NCBI GenBank assembly: GCA_004794655.1
Contig: SMMW01000585.1
Location: 10,291,501-10,355,500, forward strand
DNA from: Marisa cornuarietis
Lineage: Eukaryota; Mollusca; Gastropoda; Architaenioglossa; Ampullariidae
Direction of reading: 5' to 3'
DNA length: 64,000 nucleotides
The translations under genes and the position numbers were made by a program. This document shows positions 11,501 through 24,139 of this stretch, piece after piece (positions within the stretch are counted from its first letter, which is position 1; each line of letters begins with the position of its first letter). The notes under the pieces are model-generated. The model was given only the letters and a program-made list of their open reading frames with translations. It did no database searches and was not told where the DNA came from.

Positions 11501-14500
11501 GATGGATGGGTTAAGTTACATATTTGTGAGACATTCTTACCGCTATCTTACATTTCTCCAGTGCTGAGATCAGTGCTTATCTTGCAGTAGCCTGATTATG
11601 ACCAAGAAGTGTGCGTAAATACCGAGATGAATGGCTTGTTTTGCTGCTGAAAGTGACCCAGTGCCTTGTGTGTATGAAGTTCGTTTTGTCTAATTTTGTT
11701 ATTTCTTTTTTACCTACCATGTTAAATATAGTATTTCGCAGTGTATTATCTGTATATTAATGTCTACTAGTATATTATCTGCATCTTAATGTCTATGGTC
11801 TATGTGTATGTACATCATCGAAAAATACTTTTCCTGGAAAAAAAGACTCCAAAGCAGTCACCTGGTCAGCTGGAAGCAGTTTTCTGCCTGTGACAATATG
11901 ACGCTTCTGGTCCAGCTGGGAGATATCACTCCAGTGTCTCTCGATGCCAGACTTCAGGGACTGCGCAGAAGCGATGTTGGTCTCGAAAGGCTGTGGCGAC
12001 AGCATATCCATTTCGCGTGTGTACCAGCGAGGCGTTCTGTTGGTCAGCCGCAAGCCCAACACGGTCACCGCCACTAGTAATGCTAGCAGGACAAAGACAA
12101 CGATTGCGATGGTGTTGGCCAGACGCCAGTCCTTTCCAGCCGTCCCGGACTGGAACGGTTCATTCGGCATAAACACCGTGGACTTGCTGCTGGCCGAGCA
12201 CTTCTTGACCGACATCCACTCGCTGCAGCTGACCAGGTATAAGTCGTAGCGGCCACGGGGGTCCAGCGGCTCATTGTAGATGCCACCTATCGCATCCCCA
12301 CTGCCTAGGATCACGAAGATTTCGCCGTGTAGCTCAGAGGACTCTAGCTTTACATACTCTCTCCCCGGAGGGCGGGAGGTGTTCCACAACACCGCAGATT
12401 GCCTCCTCTGCCTGGCACTCATGACTGCTGTCCTCCTCGCCACCACCAAAGTCCTAAAATCTCTTGCTTGGTCCTGCCGTGACCTGCCATTGCTTCCGGA
12501 GCTGGAGCGAGCATTGTGTGGCTTTGAAGCCGTTCTCGATTCTATTTGGCGTCCATTGGCACCTTGGGAGTTTAACACACCACGTCCGGTCAAGAATCTC
12601 GGTATGGAGTCCAACTGCAACTCCAGATACGCCGTTATAATGTTCAGCCCAACCAAATGGCCGCGTTTTGTTGAGCGAGCTTGCATCTGCAGGTGAGCGC
12701 CAGCTGGAAGCTTTGTCTGGAGTTTTAAGGCGAGAACGGAAACATTGGCATTGGACCTACCCCAGGTTTCCAATGACTCGACGTCCAGCATGCTGGCCGT
12801 TGCCAGGCTATGCGTTCCACCCGTGTCTCCTGCCACCTGTCCACTTACTGGTTGTTCGCTCTTCGAGACTTTTGTGACGTGCAGAGGTATGTTGTACAAC
12901 GTCTGTAAAGCTTTGTACAATGTCTGTGAAGTGGTGTTGTACATGGCATGTGGAGTGGTGTTGTAAAAGGTCTGTAGTGAGATGTTGTACAAGGTCTGTA
13001 AAGTAGTGGTTCCCGCGATGGTGGTGTTGCTCACGTGACTGGGCGCGTGGTCCGTGTAGCGAGCGGTTCTTCCTTGGGACGGGCTGTTCGCAGTACTCCC
13101 GCTTAGATGGAAATGCGAACCGTCTGCAGTAGTCTGACACACACACAGACAGAGTACATCAAGTACTTACACTTGTCTCTTATTGTTAGGAAATGAATAA
13201 CTTATATTAATGATTATGTTGCTTAATGCACCGAGTCGATCTTATATAATGACATGTTTGCGTTTATATGAATTATTGTTATGCTGTTTTATATTCTAAT
13301 ATTAAATATCATTGTACATTGCTGTTTTTTTTTTCTTCTTTAGACTTTTCTAGTTGCGACTTCAGTCACTGCAGCCAGTGAGTTGAAAGACAACGCGTGC
13401 GTTAGAAATGGAATATTGTGAAATGTTGGAGACAAATGTTGGCTTCATTTGGGAAATTAAATATCGGCATTTTAAGAATTCTTTTTGTCTCGCGCACATG
13501 CCGACTCTTACCCATGTGCACACAGACGCACGCGGACGCACGCGGACGCACGAAGCAATCTTGCTCACTCCTTACCTGATTATAAAGAGAGTTTTTCTTG
13601 TCGGACGCCTGCTCATCGGATACGATGCCTTTGGGTCCCGAGGCTATGCCAGCGTCCACTTTCTCCTGCTCGGTCGGGGGCGACTCGGCCACGTAGATCA
13701 AATAATAGGCGATGGCAACGACGGATGATAAGACGGGGCGGAGCTTTAGAAGTACCGTGTGCAACGTCCTCGACGCCACCTTTGAGACGGAGTTTGACGT
13801 ATGCAGCAGCAAAGGAATCTAGGCTAGTTTCCAAAGTAGTCATGAGCCATCTATTTTAATTTTAAAGACGGCCTAGAATTCAACATTCAGGGACGACACA
13901 CTGCATGCGTTGTCCGACATTTTCTTAATTACAAACAAAAATAAAAAACTTGTTTGAGTTTGGTTTAAAGTGAGAAAAAAGTGTTATAGCCTGTTATAGG
14001 TTCTTTTAGTAATATAGTACACGGAACATGACCTTGTAGACAAACATTGTAGATTCAGTTCTTCCACAAAGGTTGACCTACACACCAGTTGTCATTTTTG
14101 TGATTCAGAGCTGATCAGATCTCCAACGTTTGCTACCTCAATACTCGGGAGAAAAGGGGACCAGCACAAAAACACCCATGGAACCTCCGAGGTTTTTTTT
14201 TTTTTTAAAGACGTTGGGCAGTGAGCACTTCAAAACTAACGGCATCCCTACTTCGTTCCATTTTTCTATGCGTACATGTCGCGCGGACGGGTATCCCCGA
14301 ACCCACTCGGAAGACTGTCAAGCACAGAGACCTATGTCCTGCATACTACAATATACACCTCCGTCATGGACCCGCGATAGACCCCGTGGGCCTCATAGAT
14401 GTTACGTGCCTACGACAGGGCACACGTGCCGTGGTGCTTACTTACCCCAGCCGAAATCAAGTTCACCTAGTTTTATATACAAAGACCAGCTGACATTGCA

Positions 14501-17500
14501 ACAAAAAGAAAACCTTCCTATGCATCAACCTCTCTCTTTCTCTATCGTACCCATCCTCCCCCCAACACACACACCCGCGCGCACACGACGCTCTCTCTTT
14601 CTCTCTCAGAACAGACTAGATTACGAAAAGTCGGGAAACTTTTAAAGAAAAAAATATCTTCAGTGCTTTAAACTTTTATGAGTACTTCAATGTGATCAAA
14701 TGGGAGTGAATTTCACAGGATTCAGGCAGCGCACGTTAAGTCCAGCTTTCCAAAACACTCAATATCTATCTTTATGATTCGAAGAATTCTACATGGATGT
14801 GACCATCACATGACTTCTACCGGTTCTGATGTGGGCTCTTGAGCTGTTTCACGTTGCGTATCACGTGATATGTAAATGAAGGTCATAACCCTTCTGGAGG
14901 ACAAACGTCTCCGTGTCTTATGTTGCTAAGTGTTTACAGCTGAGGCTTTGATTGGATTGTTTTAATAGTAAAATTTCATTTGGTCTTAATCTCATTGCTT
15001 ATGAATAAAAACGCAACTTAGCTAGAGTCTGGACGTGTCCCTTTTCAGTGACATATTGAGGATAGTAACTGCAGAAAAGCATAAAGTGAGTCTTGTCGAA
15101 GTATCGACAATATTACGTTCGCAAACAACCATGTAAACTTATTATAAACAATTCCCGGCACTGTTTTTGGTCCAACAAAATCAGTAAGTAGTTTTTATTA
15201 CAATGATAACTGTTGTCGTATCTATAAAACTCCATATTCTTCTTGTGACAGTCAAAATTCAAGTTTACAAAATTATGTGTATCTCAGTTAAACAAACAAA
15301 CAAACAAACAAACAAACAAAAAAGTGAAATGTAACACATTCGTCACATGAAAGGCACATAACAAGTAATATGGAGAAGAACCTTTCTTTAAATCTTTAAA
15401 TTATTTTTAAAACTCCTTTTTGGAATTATTCTTCTGATATATAGTGAGCAGTACAACTTTATCAATGTTTCTATTATGTCTACATGTAAGTTTTTGGATA
15501 TTTACACATTGATGAAATAAGCCATTTACATATGCACGCTAGAATTTCTTATCCTCTGTTAACTGAGAACAGTTATGTTTGCATTGTTCGAAGATTAAAG
15601 CAATTATTTCCAGAAGAATATTAGTCCTGTTTGATTTCCACAATATAAATTTCATCCCTGGTTTGTTTTTCTGAGCATACATTTGCAGGTTCCCTTTCGA
15701 GATACTTTACAATCAGTATTCAGTATTTATGTCCGTTTAAAAGAATATCAAACGAACTGTAGTTGATTTTTTAATTTGTGGAACAGTAATTAGTAACACA
15801 CAATTAAAGAAAATTAATCAAGGAATTTCAAGGATCGAGTTGTCATTATGGAAAGCAAGTGTGAGATTTCACTTAAAGCAAACAAACTAAACATTCATTT
15901 ATCCTGCGTTTAAAGAAACTAATAAGATATATATTAGTGTAAAAAACAGTTTGAGATATAATTAAGCTACATTGCAGAAAACTGAGAATTAGTCCTCAGT
16001 GAGTTGATCAATTCTTAAACATTAACAAATTTTAAAACGCGAAATATTTACATCTAAGGAACAGTACTTAAGTGCCATAAAAGTATAAATTCATTGATCC
16101 TATGTATGTATTTTAAACTCTACCAGGAGTGATTGTTTTGTTGATTAATTGTATTTCCCACTGGACATACATTGTGAGCTACATTGTCACTCTTATAACT
16201 GGTGCCAGATGCTGTGTTGAAAGAAACACCGTAAGACGCAGTTGAAAACTATTACCTTGCTGCGCCTACGGTTCTTTTTTTCCTGAGAATTTTGTAATGG
16301 GTGTATGGATGTATAGGTGTAGAGGGAGCGCTAGGCAGCTAATACCGCTGACGGTGCTTTCTTCCCTCTACCCTGCACCCCCTTCCACCCCATCAAGTCT
16401 ACCGCGAGGTAGCTTGGTCAGCTGAAAAGAGGCTCTCGTCACCCAGACCACCCTATCCCTGCCTCCCGCCCCCCCCCCCCCATCGAGTGCGAGAGAAGTA
16501 TCGTCTACCGCGAGGTATAGCTTGGTCCGCTGAAAAGAGGCTCTCGTCACCCAGACCACCCTATTCCTGCCGACTCGAGTGCGAGAGAAGTATCAAGTCT
16601 ACCGCGAGGTAGCTTGGTCCGCTGAAAAGAGGCTCTCGTCGCTCCACCCCCTCTTTCCCCCACCCCAGAGAGTTAGGTGTTAGGATTTAGTTAGGTAGGT
16701 TAGTTAGGATAGGAATACTAGTAGTTATAGGTGTATATAATGTAAATAAAATTTATGTCTTTGAACTTACTTATCGGTGTGAGCGTCTTAGTCCGTACGC
16801 TAGCGTTATGTATGTGTCCTCGTCGTGTGAACGAGATGAATGAGAATCAGTATAGAGAAAGAAATCGTGTCGTCCATTATCATTGTGTCAAGCAGCGGAA
16901 CACACACGAAGATCAACGACCTGAGAGATACACCGCAGAAAACACACTTTGGTTTAGAGAAAAGCAGGGTCTTTTGTGGACTCCAAGGTCGGCTGAGTGC
17001 GGGTGCCGTAGATGGAAAAAAAGAACAACGCGAGGCAGCATATGAGATAGCGCACCCGACTAACGAGAGCTAGAACTTTAGAAAGAAAGTTCTCCTTGGG
17101 AACTTCCGTCCTCTCCCCTGGGACTAGAAAGAGGAACGGACTGATTTATGGCGCTAGGGCAGTGTAAGTGTAGCGATCGTCAGTCCGGTTACAATAGGTA
17201 TTCGACTTCTGCTAGAACACAATCCTATGTTGTGCAAAAAGATATCGAATAAAGTCTCTTTTATGTACCTTTATTTATTAGCAATTTATTTATGAATTTT
17301 AATTAAAAAATTGCATTATCCAAGGTTGAATGCTCTTAACAAACTTTATATAATTTTGACGCTATTCCACATACCCAAAACTTTGTATTTTGATAGTACG
17401 CCGAAAGTGAGTAAGCAAGTCAAAATGCCAGCAAAAACATCTCCCCTGAACAAGGATAATATAATTATAGTTAATATTCCAGCAGTGTCAGTAAAATTAT

Positions 17501-20500
17501 TTTCTCCATTAAACATTTAGCTCTACTGAAAATAATGATGGTGTTTTCAAGCGTCAAGCTGCCAACAGCTGATGGAGTGTTCACTCAGTCGTCTGCAACA
17601 GTCCAATCAAATGTGCTATTAGTTTTGTTTTAGGTACAAGCATAGAAAATTAAAGGCAGTGGAAATAGGGAAAACCTACACTACTTTGTCGCTTCAGTGC
17701 CCAAGCATAAAAACACAGCAAAAGCAATAAATATAGCGACAGCACCAAAATGCTCTTTCAGTAACGGCGACTGAGCGATCGGAAGTTAGCTGTCCTCTAC
17801 ACGTTTTGATGACGTCACTTGAAACAGCTCAATACGTGGGCGGTATCTGAATAATGTTTGTGCTTACTACGAAATAAAATGTCGTAGAAACATTGTCAGA
17901 AATCCACATTCAATCTCAGTTTGAAATGCCCGTGTTTCTCGTGAATTTTCTAACATTATACCAACGATTAGTAATCAAAAGGGTGATTATATGTCGGCAT
18001 CAACTCTTAGATATCTTTATTATACAAAATGTTGATGTGCAATTATCTCTACCTTTCGACACATTTTCGCTTCGGTGAATATTTACTGTTGAGCCAGAAA
18101 ATGAAGATAGGAATACAAAAAAATTAGTGTTAATTCATTTTCGTACGCACTGGCCAAAAGAAACAAATCAAGAGATCTTGACGCAAAGTAAAATTCCTTG
18201 AAAAATTCGTCACCTCATTCTAAAACACGATACGTCATTGCTTTATTAATCGAAATTATGAGGAAGATATGTTATAGAGGCAGGTAAAATATGTTCCACC
18301 TCAACCCGAAACATTTTTTAAGGTCATTTTTTGAATGGGATAAAATCACAGATAAAGACATGCACACTTTTATCAGCTGTTAAACTACTGAAATAAAACG
18401 ATTTTTAGCTGTGCTATTTTAAAAAAAGCATAAGAAATGGAACATCAAAGATGACGTTTTCGTGTGAAGAAAGAATAGAAAGAATGCCTCTCTCTCCCCG
18501 TCCCATAAGCGCCCCCCCCCCCGCGGCCCGCCCTCTGTTTTTAATCGCTTAACCAGCTTTAAAACAAATAAACGTTCATTTCATATGTAACACACTTTTA
18601 CAGAAATTATTTTTTTTTTAGCCATTTACTAACGAAACAACATGTTATAACTGAACGGGAAACAGCATCATGCCAGTCCGTCTGTAATGAATATCAACAA
18701 GGAAAGTGAACAACAGTAGCAGACGACGCATATTACTGGGTGCTCGTTTGTTGTTTTATACGCAAGATGTTTATGTTATTGCGCCCTTGAGATCAGTTTG
18801 ATGCTCTAATGTAATTCTACGGTGAGCTCACTCTCGTGTGTGTGACCCTAACAAGCTTATATTTTTATCATTTAATATTTGTACCTGGGCTCACATTCGC
18901 ACTTGTCTCAATTTGGGTACAATTTGAAAACATAATTCTCCTCTTCTCTCAACGAAATATTCAAGACTGACTGTAAAATTCATCAATCTGCAGAGATTGT
19001 GTGTGGCTTGTACTCAGCCATTCTGACAACAAGGACCGTACATAAGCAGGAAATACCTAACAATAATTTTCTACACATATCTTTTGCGCACCTATTTACG
19101 AAGAGTAGGCTACAGCCCAGAAATGATTTCTGATCTGTGGGTAAACCTCAGGGTGTGACGTACCACTAGCGGATAGGGCGGAGGAGGTGCGTAGTGGTCT
19201 GTAAAAACCACGGTCTTGGTGGTTGCGCTGAGACCCTGTTGGCCGCGAGCCGCCACGGCCAGCATATAGTCCCGGGTAGGCTCCAGGCCGCACACGCGCA
19301 TGTGTCGTGCAGTGCCCGGGGCCGACCAATGCCCAGTCAAGTTCTGCGAGCTGTTGGTAACGGCCAGGTTAAATATCTGCCGGAAAAAACCGCGCCATGA
19401 CAGCGATCTGTCCAAGATAATCGCCGTATGTCAACTTCATGCATCTCTCTGTCTTGCTGGCTCTGTGACGATATATATTTAATTATTCTAGTAAATTAGC
19501 AGTTTAGCGTATTTATCCCTCTTTAGGGGGATGGCTCGATATAAACAAAATGCTCTGCTAATTGTACCACGCTCGTAAATAAAGAATTGTCATTGTTAAA
19601 TAACTGTCATCAAAGCATGTTTTAGATGAAGTCCTGATTATGGTTACAGCCCACCTCGAAGCTGACCACTTGTTCTCCGTTGTCTGGACCAGCGTCCCAA
19701 CTCAGCCCAACACAGTGCAGCTCTCGAAATACTTGACGCACCCGTAAAGGTGGAGACGGAGAAGGAGCTGCCAAGTAATAAATATTACGTCTCATCAACT
19801 ATACCATGACTCACAGTCAAGAGGATCAAGTCCCACAACTATTCAGAAATACTGCACGTTTTCAATGCATTAACTTACGGATATCGGTGTTTGTTTCAAA
19901 TATAAGGGGAGTGCTGAAAGGCCCAGGTGCCATGTCGTTGGCATATCGCACGCGGACCTCGTAACGAGTGGACGGCCTCATGGCAATCAGCGTTGCCTGG
20001 AGAACATACAGGTAATGGCAACGCGTTAAAGGTCTCCGCGCTTATGTCAGACACCTCACTTGGTTGAAAGGCCGCTTCCACAGAAGATATTTTAAGTCAA
20101 AATGAATCTGGAAATTTTTTGCAACGAGAAAAAGTTATAAAAATAACGCATAAAAATTAAACAAAAAAGTTGTAGTGACTGGGAATGAGTCAGCAATATT
20201 TCCCGAAGATTTATTTCATAAAGATATTATATCGAGGCGAAAAGAACTCGATTAATATGCTGCATATTAAGTAAGAGACCCTCACCACCGAGGAATTTCG
20301 AATAAACAGGTAGACGTCTTCGAGCACTTTAAAATATCCGGCAACTTTCAAAAACATGATCTGTTTTCCCCTTCTCTCCCCTACCAAAGATTACGAAAGT
20401 AAGCTGACAAAATCACGTTCTCGGAAGACTGGGTTCTTGGAACCTTTTTTTTTTTTAATTTTTACCTGTAGACTGGTTGCGAAGGAAATGTTGGTCGGCA

Positions 20501-23500
20501 TCTTCTGGCTTGATAACTCCACTTCGTAGCGTCTCACGGGGCCTCCCAGCTCTTCACAAGGCAGGGAATTCCACCCGACAGTGGCTTCTGTTGCTGACAG
20601 GTTTAGAAGCACCAGCCCCTCTACAGCAGTAGAGGGTGCTGCATGAAAAAGATGGCAAGTGTTACAGAGAGAGAGAGAGAAGAGTAAATGACGCACTTTT
20701 GAGCAGGAGAAACTAAAAAACATCTGAGCAGGGTCTAGGCGGTATAGAAGCCTGTGATGAAATCAATTGTCTCCGTCTGCAGTACACAGTACACCTGCTG
20801 AAATCATTTGTGCCAAAAAGCTAATTTACCTGCATTGTTGATGTATTTACGTTAAAACCGTTTATTAATTAATAAGCGTGTTTTGGTTTCTGTTTTGTAG
20901 TTATTTCGACACTATAAGTTGCGAGAATGCGTCGGCGATCACTACTGGTCGTACACGCCGATGTCAGCAAGAACATGGATGCATGCTAAATTCGATTTGG
21001 ATTGTACTTTTCTGACGATGGATAAACTGTCCAGAAGACAAAGGTTTTTTGTTTTTACGTCGATGACCACGTCAGCGACGAGAACACCGATGACAACAAT
21101 GACGATATTATTGTTGACGCCGATGAAATCTGCGATGATACTCAAAATGAAAAAAATGACAAACTGCTTTGGATGTCGTGTTGCTGCTACCTGTGTGGCT
21201 CCACCAAATGGCGCTGACAATTATTGCTGCTGGGACGCACCTTTAGGCTTGGTGGAGAACGCTCCGTTCAGTGTCTCCTTAATGGCAGTGAAGGTGGCAG
21301 ACTCGACAGTGAAGCTGTACTCGTAGTCGTAGCCTGGCAAGAGGTGGTGCAGGAGAAGGCCCCTACTCCTCCCAACCATGTCAAACCGGATGTAAGCGTC
21401 AGGTGGGTTCAGGGGCGGACACAGGCCCTTACGCTGCTTGCGGTAGACGTACACGAGGCGTAAGTCAGCGGGTAGCGAGCTGGTCAGAATGGTGGACAAG
21501 GTCCATTTGACTTTCACCTCCTCCATATTGAGAACCAGATGACGCAGCTCTGCCACGGTTTGCCCTGTCTGTACTTAAATATGCAAAAGAATTCTTCGTT
21601 GCGTCTATTGGTTGTTGGACTAAATGCTGCAGCAGGACAATGGTGGTGTAAGACTAACTCTCTGACTGTGACTGCCAAGTTGGGTTTCAGAACCTATGCG
21701 AAAATTCTAAAAGCATGCATGTCTTTGTTATTAAGTCTGCATCGAGAAGTCTAATAATAGAATGATGACAGAGCATGTTTTTGTTGTTAAGTCTGCTTCA
21801 AGGAGTCTAATAATAGAATGACGACAAAGCATGCGTGGAGAATTTTTCCTACCTTCTTTAAGAAAGAAAGAAAGAAAAGAAAGAAAGAAAGAAAGAAAGA
21901 AAGAGACAATCTGAACAAATAAAGATAAATGGAGTGATATTGTAAGCTAGAATCTCATATATAGCATTTTAAAATGGCTCACACACATTACTTACCTTGT
22001 CCCGGCGTGTCTGCACTCAAACTTGCTGGAACTAAAAATGTATGTAGCATTAGTTTCCTTTTTTTCTTTTAAGCAACCATTCAAATGATTATCATCTATA
22101 ATTATCACACCCATTTTTTCTCTTTAGCTGCTTACATGGTTGAAGAAAACCGTACGAAAATGAAGGAATTTGCGGTTTTTTTTTAAATTTCTGTGTATGC
22201 TGCAGCGGTGAGTTGCTATTGCCGATGTAATGTTTTGAATTAAAGCATATAATAGGAATAGGCATAATCACTGCCAGCACTATACTGTATATTTCAACAT
22301 TACGCTTGCATGTCTCGCAGTGGTGACTAGAAGCAGCCAGCAGTGACTAGAAGAGGCATCTGTATCGCGCCATGGCCTCATTGCTCATTTGTCCTCCTCC
22401 GCCTGATCAGCTAAAAAAAGTCCTTCTAGTTCTGACCTGATTGGTTTTGTGAAACGATAGCAACAATGAACCGAGCAAAACCCTTTCCATCGGAGGATTG
22501 TGAAAACTCCTATAGACACAACCTCAGAAGACGGCTCTTTTTCTGACCTGGATCTAAGCTTTGAAGGGAAAATTTCTATGGCATCTGCCTACACGCGAGT
22601 TATGAGTCTGTTTTCATATAAAGTTCCCAGATTTACCAAGAAATGATCGCTACTTCTATAGTATCTATGGACATAACCCAGCTAAAACCTTTAAAAGTGA
22701 ACAATCCTTGGAAGCGGCAGATACCCTAGGTGTTCCTTTTACGTTATCTGTTGTCTCATAAGGGGATGAGAAATTGGCATGTTATTACCATTTGTTGTTT
22801 TGACTCAATGAGTAATTGGCGATGTTTATGTGACTTTTATTATTGACGAGCTCTGGTGATGATCCACACTGATCAACAACTTTATTATTGTCATTGGCAT
22901 CATCGATCTTAGCTCCATACTCACGATCGCACGGATAGACTGGCACAGAAGGAAAGCCGGGGCTAGAGCGGGCAGCCATTTTGCCAGAAGCATTGTAATA
23001 GACGTCCACGCGAAATCTGTGCATAACCCCACGTGCGATGGTCTTTACTGGCACTGTATACGAGTACACCTTCTTGAGCACGTCATGGTTCAAGGTGTCC
23101 ACTGGCAGCCACTGAGAGCGGTTCGGGCTCTCGTCCGACAAGGTCATCAGACTGTGTCAACAGAAAACACCAGCAGCGCTAACGGAAAAAGGACCATAAT
23201 GCAATGTACGATTAAAAAACCGGGTTGCCCTGCAGGCCCTACACCGTGCCATCTTGGGGGATTCGACAGCGCGACATTGTTACTTGTCAGCAGTTTCTTG
23301 CAAATCCTTCCAAACTTTCAAAGTATTAGGAAACATCATTATTATTATGTGCGAATAGCCCTCTTGTTCTAATACATATATTGCTGGTCATAGGATCATA
23401 ACCACATAGGTCACATCTCGCCAAAATGCACTCTAAGGAAATCCCCTTCCACCCCAGTTCTATCCAACCAGACATCCCCTTTCCAATCAAAAACAAACAA

Positions 23501-24094
23501 ACAAAAAACAAAACAAAACAAAACAAAAAACACTATTTGAAGGCGTCAGTTTCTCTCGTGCACTTTTTTGGTACTAAATTAAGAGCAATTTTATTTTATA
23601 ATGTATATGATGGGATTTCCAAAATGCGAGAAAAGATACAGTGAGGGTTGGCAGTAAGAGCTCTCTCCCAAGACGTGGCGGCCTGACATTGTAGGTTCAG
23701 TGACCTGTAAGCCCAGATACTGGGGAAGTCGCCGAAGTCGTGTTGAGAATCCCACGCATCCCAGGACAGGGTGATGGATGTGCACGTGCTAGTAATGACA
23801 CTAGGCGCGTCGTGCAGCTTTGGCAGACCTGTCGGAGGAGTGGAGGAGGATGGACGATTAAACTTGTTCCAAATGCACATGCAAATATTGTTCTTACTAC
23901 GGGGGTCGATGGTTCGGGCACAAGTCCCCAAACCACTGCCCCCGATGTGCACAGAGATTATTTGCATAAAGGCAAATTAAACAAGATGAAGAAAGGTTCA
24001 ATTGTCATACAAATAATATTTTTAAAAAAACGCACGCAGGGATATTAACAATTCCCTCCACCTTAACTTACCTGGATGGACACACACATGCGCA

Positions 24095-24139
<45 letters not shown>

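Noticed and set aside
16380..16645. Hammerhead-like ribozyme in the triplicated block
   Set aside because: The CTGAAAAGA string does not fit the CUGANGA core, and no matching GAAA/cleavage-site arrangement was found.
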